Shown here: piece by piece, positions 34,186 to 46,091 of the stretch
Numbering within the stretch: position 1 is the first letter of the stretch
Layout of the letters: each line of letters starts with the position of its first letter
Assembly: GCA_032622095.1 (NCBI GenBank)
Contig: CP136064.1
Location: forward strand, 40,201,912-40,265,911
Direction: 5' to 3'
From: Siphonodentalium dalli
Lineage: Eukaryota > Mollusca > Scaphopoda > Gadilida > Siphonodentaliidae
Length of the DNA stretch: 64,000 nt
Notes under the pieces: model-generated
What the model saw: only the letters and a program-made list of their open reading frames with translations
Told to the model about the DNA's origin: nothing
The model's database searches: none
Program-made: the position numbers and the translations under genes

Positions 34186-34532
34186 GATCACTGTATATTT
34201 TGTACATGCAGGGTTCAAGCTGGCCAGACAATTCTTGCCCAATTCTGAATTTGTTTGGCCATTATTTTCAGACATTTTGGCCAAATTTAAAACCCAAATA
34301 TGGGACCATTCAAAAATCCGAAACTAAAACAAAAATATAAAATACGCGCACAAAAATAACTGATTAACTTCAAGTTGGACAAAAATGTCTATCCGGATAC
34401 ATATATCAACATAACTGAGCATGGATTTGTCTATGTTGTTTATTTTGAAACCATAAAACAGTAAAGTATTGTCACTTGATTAAGAAAGAACACTGTACAA
34501 GCAGCTAATAATCATCTCTGTTTTGGTATGTA

Positions 34533-34743
34533 CAGTAATGCCCTAAATAATCGACTCCTTAACCACAGCAGAATTATGGGTAATATTTCAGGATTTAGTC
34601 GGAAATATGGCTTGTTGACATTCATCGGAAAGCTCTCACCGAGAGCTTTCCTATGAATGGCAACAAGCCATATTTCCGACTAAATCCTGAAAAATTACCC
34701 ATAATTCCTGTGGTTAAGGAGTCGATTATTTAGGGCATTACTG
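34533..34743. mobile_element. family C mariner-like MITE
   Basis: TA|CAGTAATGCCCTAAATAATC ... GGGCATTACTG|TA; near-perfect palindrome. Confidence 0.9.
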
Positions 34744-34915
34744 TATGTGTGACTTTTTATAAATTGTTATCCACACAAAAGCGAGCAACTGCTGATTACC
34801 TGTTAACAAATTAAGTGTTCCATGGATACCTGAATAACAATCAGAGAAGTGATCGCCGACTATAGATTTGAAACCTTTTTTGGCCATAAAGTTTGGCCAA
34901 ATGAAAATTTCTTAA

Positions 34916-35307
34916 CCCTTTACCCAACAAACCGGCCAAAACCGGCCAAATAAAGCTTCAACAGCCTAAAATATCTTCGGTCTGTCTCAATAAAACCATA
35001 CAAATATGGATATCATTGGAACCGGCTCCTTGACCACATTGTGATAGTTACAGTTATACCCTGTGCCAATGCATTCTCTTATATATGCGAGTCGACCATA
35101 GGTCGCCTCGCATATATAAGAGAATGCATTGGCCTAAAAAAAATCTTTTTTTAACACTTTTTACCATTTTTTCTTACATTCTTTAACAATATTATAATTT
35201 TTAATGTGTTAAGCCAATGCATTCTCTTATATATGCGAGGCGACCTATGGTCGACTCGCATATATAAGAGAATGCATTGGCACAGGGCCCTTCTGTTGGG
35301 TAAAGGG
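34916..35307. mobile_element. family A2 piggyBac-like MITE, reverse orientation
   Basis: TTAA 34912-34915 and 35308-35311; CCCTTTACCCAACAAACCGG left, TTCTGTTGGGTAAAGGG right; both hairpins present. Confidence 0.9.
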
Positions 35308-35499
35308 TTAAGCTATTTTTTAGATAAATAGGCCACAAACAGCGTAAACACGGCATGATTTTCTTCATTCAGTCCATCTTTTGTATATAATTTTGTTTTC
35401 TCGATCCAATATCCATTCATGTCATTAATTGGATCACAGAATAAAGCAATTACTATTGCAGTTCTATGTTTATTATACGACCAACTAAAATCTCCTATC

Positions 35500-35625
35500 T
35501 GATGCCCTAAATAATCGACTCCTTAACCACAGCAGAATTATGGGTAATTTTTCAGGATTTAGTCAGAAATATGGCTTGTTGCCATTCATCGGAAAGCTCT
35601 CAGTCGATTATTTAGAGCATTGCTG
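35500..35625. mobile_element. family C MITE, right arm mostly deleted
   Basis: Left arm from GATGCCCTAAATAATCGAC to GGAAAGCTCTCAG fused to TCGATTATTTAGAGCATTGCTG|TA. Confidence 0.8.
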
Positions 35626-35759
35626 TATGTGAAGATTTCTTCCGTTATATTATTATTTTAAATTTCAATTCAATGCAGTCTCACCATTCCACCCGTATGT
35701 GGACCGACATTTAAAATATGGAACTGTCTCAGATTAAGGTTATGTTGTATTTCATTAAC

Positions 35760-36390
35760 AGGTATCAAATAAATGCATAACAAGAGGTGTGCACTCGAGT
35801 GCTAGCATACCCCCACCGTGGCAAATTCAACCTGCATTATCCGTAAACCCAACAAAAAAGATTTTTAACTTTAAAGCATAATTCGGACTAATTATATTGA
35901 TATGGTGTCACAAGAAGCTTGTACAGAAAAAATTATTCAAATTGGTTCATATTTGTTAAAGTTATTAAGTCAGACAGAATTTTCTAAGTCAAAATAAGTC
36001 GAAAATGAAGTGTAATATTACGAAAAACAGTTTGAGCCAATATCTAGCCGCATCATGTAGAGAGGGTATTGTGAGAAGCATGTATCCCAAAAATTATTGA
36101 AATCGGTTGATATTTGTTAAAGTTATTAAGTCGGACAGAATTTTCAAAATAAGTCGAAAATGAGGCGTAACTTGAAAAAAAAAAGTCGGACCAACCGCAA
36201 TTAGCATCATGCGGAGAGACCGTCCTAAGGAGCTTGCATACAAAATATTATTGAAATCGGTTCATAGTTGTTCGAGTTATGAGGTCAGATGGACGGACAC
36301 ATGGAGGGAGAAAGCGTGACGGACGGACGGACGGACGCAGTCAATCCAGTATACCCCCTATTTTCTTCGAAAGTGAGGGTATAATAATAT
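35760..36390. repeat. family M repeat with two ~110-bp units and a GGACGGAC tail
   Basis: Units contain 'attgaaatcggttcatatttgttaaagttattaagtc.gacagaattttc' and 'taagtcgaaaatgaagcgtaa'; ends 'agatggacggacacatggaggga ... gacggacggacggac', then 'cgaaagtgagggtataat'. Related in style to family E. Its class is unknown. Confidence 0.6.
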
Positions 36391-36525
36391 GCAAAAATCA
36401 TCATCGGGCATGAGTCAAACAAACAACAGAGTTAATAAATACACAGCCTTTTAATGTGAAAACAATTGAGCAACATCAATCTTTACATATCAAGAACATT
36501 ATATCAATAGTATCAACATCGCAGA

Positions 36526-36665
36526 CATGACCAACACACAGGCCTCAAAAATATGGAGCCGGATATATGCAGAATGAGGTTCACAGAGGGTGAGTTTAAT
36601 GATGCTACCAGGGGGGGGGGGGGGGCCTCATTCTGCAAATGTTCAGCAGAATATTTTGAGGCATG
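36526..36665. mobile_element. family B-related fragment with G-run
   Basis: GCCTCAAAAATAT ... ATATTTTGAGGC ends around 'gcagaatgaggttcacagagggtgagttta' and 'cctcattctgcaaatg'. The centre is collapsed to a run of about 18 G. Confidence 0.6.
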
Positions 36666-36707
36666 TCAACACATATCATCTTTAATCATCCTCTGAATGC
36701 TCAAATA

Positions 36708-36899
36708 CAGTAATGCTCTAAATAATCGACTCCTTAACCACAGAAGAATTATGGGTAATTTTTCAGGATTTAGTCGGAAATATGGCTTGTTGACATTCAT
36801 CGGAAAGCTCTCGGTGACAAGCCATATTTCCAACTAAATCCTGAAAAATTACCCATAATTCTTCTGTATTTAAGGAGTCAATTATTTAGAGCATTACTG
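36708..36899. mobile_element. family C mariner-like MITE, centre shortened
   Basis: TA|CAGTAATGCTCTAAATAATC ... AGAGCATTACTG|TA; compensatory changes in both arms (GCTCTA / TAGAGC). Confidence 0.87.
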
Positions 36900-37291
36900 T
36901 ATTTGTCAAACAGTGAAAGATAATTTGACTAATCCTGTATTACAGCATACTATGGCCAAACCTCTCATCCTCATAGTTGCTGAGGTATCTTTTCTGGTTT
37001 AAGTGACTCATGTTCATGTCTCAAATTACACCTAGTAAATGTTTGATTTTAGCATGTTTCGGACATCACAATTGTTCGGTGATTACATCGCAGCAAAATA
37101 AACCGACAAAAGTATATACTCCTTGTAAAAAGTTATTGAAGTGATAAAGATCAACACAAAAAAGTGTGAATTTCTGACACTTCCGTACATCTTCTAATCG
37201 TATATTGTGTCTGTATATAACTTAAGTATTTCATGAAATTATGGACCCTTTCTCATACTCAGATTGTGACAAAGGCAATTCCTCTGTTTAA

Positions 37292-37634
37292 CCCTTTACC
37301 CAACAGAACGGCCCTGTGCCAATGCATATATAAGAGAATGCATTGGCTTAACACATTAAACATTATAAAATTGTTAAAGAATGTAAGAAAAAATGGTAAA
37401 AAGTGTTAAAAAAAGATTTTTTTTAGGCCAATGCATTCTCTTATATATGCGAGGCGACCTATGGTCGACTCGCATATATAAGAGAATGCATTGGCACAGG
37501 GCATAACTGTAACTATCACAATGTAGTCAAGGAGCCGGTTCCAATGATATCCATATTTGTATGGTTCTATTGAGACAGACCGAAGATATTTTAGGCTGTT
37601 GAAGCTTGTTTTGGCCGTTTTGTTGGGTAAAGGG
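37292..37634. mobile_element. family A2 MITE, left hairpin collapsed
   Basis: TTAA 37288-37291 and 37635-37638; left hairpin reduced to 'ccaatgcatatataagagaatgcattgg', right hairpin intact. Confidence 0.88.
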
Positions 37635-37917
37635 TTAATTTGAGGCCTGACCATTATGAGAAATTTTAACATCAGTCATAATTTTCCTCATTATGTTAAT
37701 AATTTTTTTCCTTGTCAAAGACATACACAAGGGGAAACTTAATTACCTTGCCATATAGGTCATTCTAAATATTAATTATTAAACTATTAATTATTCAATA
37801 TTACTGGCACTGTTAGCAGAATTGGTAATCGTTGGATGAATAAGTGCATAAAGTAACCCAGGATATCTCAAACATGCATACCAGTCGTCATCCAGAATCT
37901 CCCCAATGTGTGTTTAA

Positions 37918-38299
37918 CCCTTTACCCAACAGAAGGGCCCTGTGCCAATGCATTCTCTTATATATGCGAGTCGACCATAGGTCGCCTCGCATATATAAGA
38001 GAATGCATTGGCTTAACACATTAAAAATTATAAAATTGTTAAAGAATGTAAGAAAAAATGGTAAAAAGTGTTAAAAAAAGATTTTTTTTAGGCCAATGCA
38101 TTCTCTTATATATGCGAGGCGACCTATGGTCGACTCGCATATATAAGAGAATGCATTGGCACAGGGCATAACTGTAACTATCACAATGTGGTCAAGGAGC
38201 CGGTTCCAATGATATCCATATTTGTATGGTTCTATTGAGACACACAGAAGATATTTTAGGCTGTTGAAGCTTTATTTGGCCGGTTTGTTGGGTAAAGGG
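37918..38299. mobile_element. family A2 piggyBac-like MITE
   Basis: TTAA 37914-37917 and 38300-38303; both hairpins and the 'ggagccggttccaatgatatcc' right segment are intact. Confidence 0.9.
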
Positions 38300-38300
38300 T

Positions 38301-38728
38301 TAATAATCATACATTTAATAATCATACATTTAATTACACGCATTAGACATGGAATTAGTTTCAATGCGTTGGACAATTATTACCCCGATGAGCCTGAACA
38401 TTCAGTAATCCATCTACTGCTCCCCGGGGACAGGGGGAGGTACAGTCACAATGTGACTAGCATACTGACAAGATCTTTCACTGCTCATAATCGGGTACCC
38501 GTGTTAACGCTTGGGTGGAGCGAAACAGACACAGTACGAGTGACCTTGCTCAGGGGCCACAACTTGGCGCGAAATTCTAACAGCGATCTCACAATTGCCC
38601 GCTAATCGATTTTTGGACAAGCCACTGTTGTGTGGAACTCACTTTGGCCAACTGGAGGCGCGAACGCATGCCGATGCGTTGACAGCAACACAAGTCTGAC
38701 GCGCTAACCACCGGACCACGGAGCTCCG
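38301..38728 (-). mobile_element. tRNA-derived SINE
   Basis: Minus-strand head 38728-38654: GGAGCTCCGTGGTCCGGTGG (A-box type), TTAGCGCGTCAGACT, and a degenerate B box GCGTTCGCGCC. A ~270-bp body follows ('caaggtcactcgtactgtgtctgttt', 'gggtacccgattatgagcag'), with a tail of repeated AAATGTATGATTATT at 38301-38331. Confidence 0.75.
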
Positions 38729-38729
38729 T

Positions 38730-39816
38730 TTAATCACCCAGGATGTCAACTGTCATTGATCTCATAGTAGAATACAGAAAAATTGGTGGACAGGTTGTAT
38801 TTGAAACTGAACTAAAATAGAATATTGGAAACCAAATTTATAATCAAAACAAACTACAAGTTTAAAATATTTTATGAGATTTTGAGCCCTGGGTGACTTT
38901 AATCATGTTTTGGAGATCCTTGTAACTTTATGCAGATAGCCATCCAACAATGACCAATTCAGCGTTAATGCAAACATAAAACATCTGTTCTCTACGAAAT
39001 CGGTGGATAAGCGGCTGGCTATGTCCCTGTAAACAGGAAATCTAACAATTTTCTTTCACAACAAATTTTTTGGGCTCAAAAAATGCTGGAGCAACAAGAA
39101 CTATGGATAGAGATATCATTACTGAACAGAATTGACTGGAAACTCAGTTGGTCAATGAACTATTTAATTTTAGTTATAACTTAAATCCAAAAATGACACT
39201 TAAAGCTAAAATTAATGGTGGCCAGCAGTCCAATGATATACATGTATACAAAGTTCTGTAATGAAAAGTTAAATGTATAACAAATGGAAGTTGATTTGCT
39301 TACTTTCCATGGAGTATGGTTGTAAGTTGATCGGACATTTTGTGCAGACGCTTTCATTCTGGTACTGAGCTTGTGAATGTTGCTTCCACACAATATGGAA
39401 ACAAGTTGAGGTCTGCACAAGATGTCACCTAACATGACATTCTTTCAACCAATCAAAGTCCTGCATATTCAAGTTCTACAGTGTGAATACATAATTGAGT
39501 GTAAATATTGAAGAATGTGCACATGGATGATTTGCTGAAAACAAAGATAACTTATCGTAGGAAATTCCCATCTAGAAGTCATTCAAATCATGGCAAGTGA
39601 GTATATGTTGAATAATGCAAGTTTATGGTGTATCAACTAACAAATGGTCAAAAGTATCATCTTGAAGCCAATAATAAGTTTACAAAACCACAAGCACTCT
39701 TTTTCTAGCTCAATATGAATCCTGTTCCCATGTAAATATGACTGCTGAGAAGTGTTCAAGTGGCTTCATTCACCAATTTTCGAGGTTGTGAAATTTCATC
39801 GCCAAAATCTCCTTAA
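38730..39816. other. intergenic; nothing recognised
   Basis: No gene, RNA or repeat family that I can support. Confidence 0.4.
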
Positions 39817-40199
39817 CCCTTTACCCAACAGAAGGGCCCTGTGCCAATGCATTCTCTTATATATGCGAGTCGACCATAGGTCGCCTCGCATATATAAGAG
39901 AATGCATTGGCTTAACACATTAAAAATTGTTAAAGAATGTAAGAAAAAATGGTAAAAAGTGTTAAAAAAAGATTTTTTTTAGGCCAATGCATTCTCTTAT
40001 ATATGCGAGGCGACCTATGGTCGACTCGCATATATAAGAGAATGCATTGGCACAGGGCTAACTGTAACTATCACAATGTGGTCAAGGAGCCGGTTTCAAT
40101 GATATCCATATTTGTATGGTTATATTGAGACAGACCGAAGATATTTTAGGCTGTTGAAGCTTTACTTGGCCGGTTTTGGCCGGTTTGTTGGGTAAAGGG
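39817..40199. mobile_element. family A2 piggyBac-like MITE
   Basis: TTAA 39813-39816 and 40200-40203; hairpin pair intact; spacer 12 bases shorter than the 37918 copy. Confidence 0.9.
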
Positions 40200-40348
40200 T
40201 TAAAACTAATCATGTTCGATATCCGTTTTTTGCAGCATCTAAGATGTTCGGTCAGCAATTTTCAAGGTTGTGGAATTTGATCGCCAAAATTTCCATAACA
40301 CTAATCTGTTCGATATCCACATTTTGCAGTATCCGAGTTGTTGGTGTA

Positions 40349-40561
40349 CAGTAATGCCCTAAATAACCGACTCCTTAACCACAGCAGAATTATGGGTAAC
40401 TTTTCAGGATTTAGTCGGAAATATGGCTTGTTGCCATTCATCGGAAAGCTCTCAGTGAGAGCTTTCCGATGAATGGCAACAAGCCTTATTTCTGACTAAA
40501 TCCTGGAAAGTTACCCATTATTCTGCTGTGGTTAAGGAGTTGATTATTTAGGGCATTACTG
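40349..40561. mobile_element. family C mariner-like MITE inside a local duplication
   Basis: TA|CAGTAATGCCCTAAATAACC ... GGGCATTACTG|TA. Flanks 'gcagtatccgagttgttggtgta' and 'gctcattagtctaatag' recur downstream at 40600-40650. Confidence 0.88.
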
Positions 40562-41224
40562 TAGCTCATTAGTCTAATAGCTTGCCGATATCTACATTTT
40601 GCAGTATCCGAGTTGTTGGGGTACGTAGCTCATTAGTCTAATAGTTTGCTGATATCTTGGGGAAAAATAGAAAAAAAACAAATGTTGAAATTGCCAGACA
40701 ATGATATCTTGAAGTAATTATCGAGCAAATAATGATGTAGGTTCCAGCCCTGGATTTGGCAGCCTACAAAATCAATAGCATTGATCCATGATAAGGTCAA
40801 ATTACTTCAAGAACAATAGAACCTTTCCCCACAGATAAATTACATTGTCATATTGGCTGAATAATTTTGACCACTTGTGTTAATTTGAGGACAGTATACT
40901 GACATAACACACAACATAAAGCATTTATAATGACAGTTAAGCTCAGACTAACTGATGATATATGGATTATACAAACGGTTCCCAAAACAAGAAAACACTA
41001 CGTCTGTGGTTTGCCGTCCAAAATAGAAAATTAGCAAATTATCATCAGAAAGTCTGAGCAGAGATAAATTTAAAATAATTCTATAAATAATTAGTAACAA
41101 AAATAAACTCTCAACCAAATCAACATCCGACCAGAAACATTGTTATACTAAAATACTTAACATTCAATATATATATATCTAACATTGGTGATATTTACAT
41201 AGTTGGGGGGGGGAGATGAAAAGG

Positions 41225-41410
41225 GGTGGGAGATGTCATAGAACACTGGTATATCTGTTTTGGCCTGAGAAACCCATATACAAAATTTGGTTCCGATCGA
41301 CAGAAAATGTTTGAGTTGTCGCATTATGCGTAAAGTGTCTATGGACAGACAGACGAACGACGAGTGGTCAAACCGGACGTCGACACTATGTATACCAAAC
41401 TATGGTATGG
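41225..41410. repeat. family E repeat
   Basis: 'ggcctgagaaacccatatacaaaatttggttccgatcgacagaaaatgtttgagttgtcgcattatgcgtaaagtgtct...gacagac' then 'gtggtcaaaccggacgtcg'. Copies at 46190-46650, 47245-47700, 48935-49285, 57215-57445. Confidence 0.7.
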
Positions 41411-41532
41411 GTACACATAAAAATCAATATTAATTGATAGAAGCATTATCGGGCAGGTGTCTTCAATTCAATTATTATTTTATATCCCAGAAACTATATT
41501 AAACTTGTTAGGATGAGATAGAACATCCTTAA

Positions 41533-41925
41533 CCCTTTACCAAACAGAAGGGCCCTGTGCCAATGCATTCTCTTATATATGCGAGTCGACCATAGGTCGC
41601 CTCGCATATATAAGAGAATGCATTGGCTTAACACATTAAAAATTATAAAATTGTTAAAGAATGTAAGAAAAAATGGTAAAAAGTGTTAAAAAAAGATTTT
41701 TTTTTAGGCCAATGCATTCTCTTATATATGCGAGGCGACCTATGGTCGACTCGCATATATAAGAGAATGCATTGGCACAGGGCATAACTATAACCATCAC
41801 AATGTGTTCATTGAGCCGGTTCCAATGATATCCATATTTGTATGGTTTTATTGAGACAGACCCAAGATATTTTAGGCTGTTGAAGCTTTATTTGGCCGGT
41901 TTTGGCCGGTTTGTTGGGTAAAGGG
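41533..41925. mobile_element. family A2 piggyBac-like MITE
   Basis: TTAA 41529-41532 and 41926-41929; two hairpins; right end has the duplicated GGCCGGTTTT. Confidence 0.9.
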
Positions 41926-42042
41926 TTAAGATCAAAAAAGCCTGGTCATCACTGATGAAAAATGGCTTCTGTTGCAATTATGCACAGCATTAAGGCATTG
42001 TAGATCTTGGATACCCTTGCCCACTCTTTCAATAACTGAATA

Positions 42043-42184
42043 CAGTAATGTCCTAAATAATTGACTCCTTAACCACAGCAGAATTATGGGTAATTTTTCA
42101 GGATTTAGATGGAAATATGGCTTGTTGCCATTCATCGGAAAGCTCTCACTGAGGTTAAGGAGTCGATTATTTAGGGCAGTACTG
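42043..42184. mobile_element. family C MITE, right arm deleted
   Basis: TA|CAGTAATGTCCTAAATAATT left arm to GAAAGCTCTCACTGAG, fused to GTTAAGGAGTCGATTATTTAG and GGCAGTACTG|TA. Confidence 0.82.
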
Positions 42185-42550
42185 TAGATGTTTCTGGGAT
42201 CATGGGTTTCATAATAAATGCAAACTTGACATAGTTTTAAAACTGAAATAAGTGCATGTAGTGAAAAAACATATTACATGATAAGTAATTAGAGAACAAC
42301 TGTTTCTTTTGGAAACATAATGCAATGAGATTCAAATAAATCATTCACTCACTCTAGCAAGTACATGTATGTTTACAGTTAATATAGAGAGTAAACTGGC
42401 TTGGATTATGAGACAAACTTCACGAGGGAAAAGATGCGTGAGCGGACTCAGCGTAGCACGAGTGTCTACCAATAGGTTTGACTCCCCAAGTGAATTGTAT
42501 AACAGAATCATCCAACCAATAACATAACGATTCTATAATTGTATAGATAT

Positions 42551-43015
42551 TAAAGGTACTCAATCCGATTTGATGATCCCCATATCATCAGATTCCAACA
42601 ACAACAGTTTTGAAAGGCCGCTTCAGTTATCACAATCGAATATTTGCCCAAAAATAATACTAACCACAGTCAACTACATGCATAGTATAAAATTGCCCAA
42701 AACCTGTTATTTATCAACATTTTGTTCAACAAAATTTTCCCGGTTTGTCAGGTTTGTCAAATATCTGAAACAAAAAAGCAACTTGATTTTAGAGATATCC
42801 AACTTCATCCGCAATTTGGTCCAATGCATTCTTCTCGTCAACTTTTACTGGGCCACCAAGTATTCCAGGTGGTGAAAAATAATTGACTTCAAAAATTGAT
42901 ATCTGATCACTCTGAGCTTTGATGGGTGGGTTCCTCAACTCGAATCAAATATTTTTTACCCCCAAAGCCAAATAAATAGTAATTGAGGGGCGCTTAATCA
43001 GATTGAGTACCTTTA
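42551..43015. mobile_element. 465-bp element with AAAGGTACTCAATC terminal repeats
   Basis: TAAAGGTACTCAATCCGAT at the left and ATCAGATTGAGTACCTTTA at the right. No ORF with motifs. Superfamily undecided. Confidence 0.65.
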
Positions 43016-43601
43016 AATATGAGACGTAATAGTCCCTGATAATCTGATTATCCCGTACTGAGTCTCGTTCTTTCAGTTGCATGGATGAACATGTCATTTG
43101 AATATCTGACATAATTGTTCTGCTTGACTTCACTTTTTGACGTTGGAACTGTAAATACAAGAAATACTAGAACTCATCTGTATCACACTCAGAATATATA
43201 GTTGAAAGCGGCCAATTGGATATGGAAGATACTATAATTATGACAAGATAAAATATCTTGTAGACTCCATATGTTCATATCTGTGCTGTCAGTCATTTTG
43301 ATATTCGCAGGTCTATGACAATTCAAACCAAGCACTTTTGTTTTAGAATGTGAACAAAAATAGTTACGACATGGGCCGAGTTAAAATCGATCGGCTGTCA
43401 CCAGGGGCGTAATTCCAAGGTGTGATATTACCACTTTTAATTTACTGAGAAATCCTTATAAATCACCTATAGATGTGTAATATATGTAGGTGTGTAATAA
43501 ATAGGTAATTTTTACAACAAAATTGTAAACAGCCTTGTGCTTGACATTTGCATGGCCTTCTTATAGGAATAAAGCTGAATCATGAACATCGGAAGAGTTA
43601 A

Positions 43602-43972
43602 CCCTTTACCCAACAGAACTGCCCTGTGCCAATGCATTCTCTTATATATGCGAGTCGACCATAGGTCGCCTCGCATATATAAGAGAATGCATTGGCTTAA
43701 CACATTGTTAAAGAATGTAAGAAAAAATGTTAAAAAAAGATTTTTTTTAGGCCAATGCATTCTCTTATATATGCGAGGCGACCTATGGTCGACTCGCATA
43801 TATAAGATAATGCATTGGCACAGGGCATAACTGTACAGGGCACAATGTACAGGGCACAATGTGGTCAAGGAGCCGGTTCCAATGATATCCATATTTGTAT
43901 GGTTTTATTGAGACAGACCCAAGATAATTTAGGCTGTTGAAGCTTTATTTGGCCGGTTTGTTGGGTAAAGGG
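43602..43972. mobile_element. family A2 piggyBac-like MITE
   Basis: TTAA 43598-43601 and 43973-43976; shortened spacer; a small 'gtacagggcacaat' duplication at 43832-43861. Confidence 0.9.
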
Positions 43973-44527
43973 TTAAAAATGGAATTAATTTACAATGATC
44001 AAAATTCTCAAACACATATGAATTGGGTATTTACTTCATTCAAACTACACGTAGTTCAACAAGTGCATGAAATGTGTTTGATCTATTATACGTTTCTGAA
44101 TTTGTGATGATTTCTTCTCTATGAACCCAATTTTTTTAGTCAGACCTATATCATTTACAAAACATGAAGCCTGAAATTGGCTTCCGCATCAAACATTGTC
44201 TCTCTGATTTTCATGTTCAACCATGATGCAGTTTTTATTACAGTGTGGATTACTGACGGGAAACATGTACTGTAGAATGAAATGTAAATACTCAAGTTAC
44301 TGAAATTGCATGTAAAAATATATACATGTATGTTGAACCCAAGATCGAAAAAACAATAGTATAAAATGGTCCCAAGAATGGAACGAAAGCTAAATTTAGA
44401 TTCTATAAATAGGCATAAAGCATTCAGAAACAATAAATATATGATTACACCAGTAACAATCAAAGAGATATATATTCAACACTCAACATTCCTTGATGAC
44501 AACAAAAAATAAGATCATTTAAAATAA

Positions 44528-45552
44528 GTGCTGAAACGATATGTCGATTAGTCGATGTCGACAAATTGTTCACCAAAAGTCGACTCCTGAATCCCAAGTC
44601 AATTAAATGTATTAAGGGAACAATGGTACAATACAATAGACCAACAATGGCAAGGACAGTTTTAAAAGTTAAAACAAAAGCCACATTATTTAGTAGAAAA
44701 ACTTACACAGACACCAGTTCTGAAATCGACAATATCGCTAATAAATAAACATGGTCGCACGATGGCCAATCAAAGATAACTATATAAGCAGCCACGCTTG
44801 GAATCCTTTGATGTTCTTTCAAGTTGTGTCTCGTCACGTCAGTTTAATTGAACACAATAATTATAACAATACCTTTGTTGCATATTCTTTGTCACTATGT
44901 GTGTAATTAATTCAGTATGAGTATGGACTAAAGTGTCCGGATATGGTATGATGAATGTGTCTTAATACAATGTTAAACGAGAAACCTATACACAATGAAA
45001 CCAACTTAGCCAAGACACCCAGTATTAATTAGCTAGATGAATACAAATTTAGTAGCACTGGCCACCAGTTTGTAGCACCGGCCACCAGTTTCCGTGTTCC
45101 GATCGTAATAGTACTAATACCCACGACAAATTGGAACTGCAGTTATCTCGCAGTAATTTTCTATTACTCAATAGCCACATAGTAAATTGGATGTTTTCCA
45201 TGGGAATGGGGGTTGTCGATTAGTCGACAAGCCTTGAAATAGTGTGTCTGTCATTTGCAGAATGAGGTCCCCAGAGGGTGAATTTAGTGATGCTACCCTG
45301 CATAGCGGGCTAGCATCACCAAATTCACCCTTTGGGAACCTCATTCTGCTGAGGTGTAAGCAGAATGAGGTCCCCAGAGGGTGAATTTGGTGATGCTAGC
45401 CCGCTATGCAGGGTAGCATCACTAAATTCACCCTCTGGGGACCTCATTCTGCAAATGACAGACACCCTATTTCAAGGCTTGTTAGTCGACTTCGACTCGA
45501 TTTTTGACTGTCAATTAGTCGACTACGAAAAACCCTAGTCGTTTCAACACTA
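44528..45552. mobile_element. hAT-like non-autonomous element, interrupted by family B
   Basis: AGTGCTGAAACGA at the left and CGTTTCAACACT at the right, each followed inward by clustered GTCGATTAGTCGAC-type motifs: a common hAT end type. A TATA-like ctatataagc at 44780 lies inside. There is no transposase. Flanking ATTTAAA matches only loosely. Confidence 0.65.
45228..45481. mobile_element. family B hAT-like MITE
   Basis: CAAGCCTTGAAATAG / CTATTTCAAGGCTTG; perfect TSD TTAGTCGA (45220-45227, 45482-45489). Ends 100 bases from the CPTP stop codon, i.e. near or in its 3' UTR. Confidence 0.93.
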
Positions 45553-45580
45553 TTTAAATGTATTGCTGTCAGATGTATAC

Positions 45581-46091
45581 CTATGGTAAACTATGTAAAT
45601 CATGTTTTGTGTACAAGGCTTCGACTATTTTAAATATGACATCTCCTTCATCTATCACATTCTTTAACAGCTGTGCAGTCGTCTCATAATCACGATTTGC
45701 TAGCTTATCAAATAATTGCTTCTTCCTAGGCAAGGTATACACAGCCACTTGCACTGCCTTACGCAAGATCCAGGGATGGTGCCTTGAAAGAGTTGCGTTA
45801 TATGCTTCACCTCCAATATGACCCAACTTGTCACCTTCTGCAGCTGGTAAAATGTTTCTCATGAATTCGGTAATGAATTCCATTGCTCGGTGTAACCTGA
45901 GGAGTGTTCGTGAACCTGAAGCCTTCTTCTTATTATTTGTTGTTTCTTCAGCTACTTCATACTCAACCATGCTTTGGATAGTGGAGTAGTGGCTGCCAAT
46001 ATCAGACTTTCGGTATTCACGGAGAATATCAACTTTCTCAACCACATCTGATGTAACAAACCCAAATACACTTCCCAATGCATTGAATAAC
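45581..46091 (-). CDS. CPTP: CPTP exon 2 (residues 42-211) with lipid head-group residues
   Basis: 511 nt ending with TAG at 45583-45581. It carries nearly the whole GLTP domain: SDVVEK, RTLLRLHRAM, YNATLSRHHPW and the final helices. The first in-frame TTG is an internal Leu codon, not a start; the reading frame runs back to the acceptor at 46092. Confidence 0.95.

Noticed and set aside
34137-34340. Met-rich frame
   Set aside because: Reading of an ATG/GAT microsatellite.
38654-38728. Functional tRNA gene
   Set aside because: The A- and B-box regions are present but the cloverleaf stems do not pair and a SINE body follows.
43512-43892. 126-residue frame with repeated [21 protein letters not shown]-type peptide
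   Set aside because: It is the translation of the shared MITE hairpin; the same peptide appears in frames at 37844, 39752 and 43582.
793-43972. Regularly recurring hairpin repeats as a CRISPR array
   Set aside because: Copies are kilobases apart, flanked by TTAA, in an intron-containing eukaryotic genome; they are MITEs.
44155-44684. Hydrophobic minus-strand frames resembling membrane proteins
   Set aside because: AT-rich translation gives Ile/Leu/Phe-rich peptides by chance; starts are not supported and the region overlaps a transposon edge.
46081-46091. Internal start of CPTP at the TTG codon of 46078
   Set aside because: The frame continues upstream to a good acceptor and exon 1 supplies the expected N-terminus.
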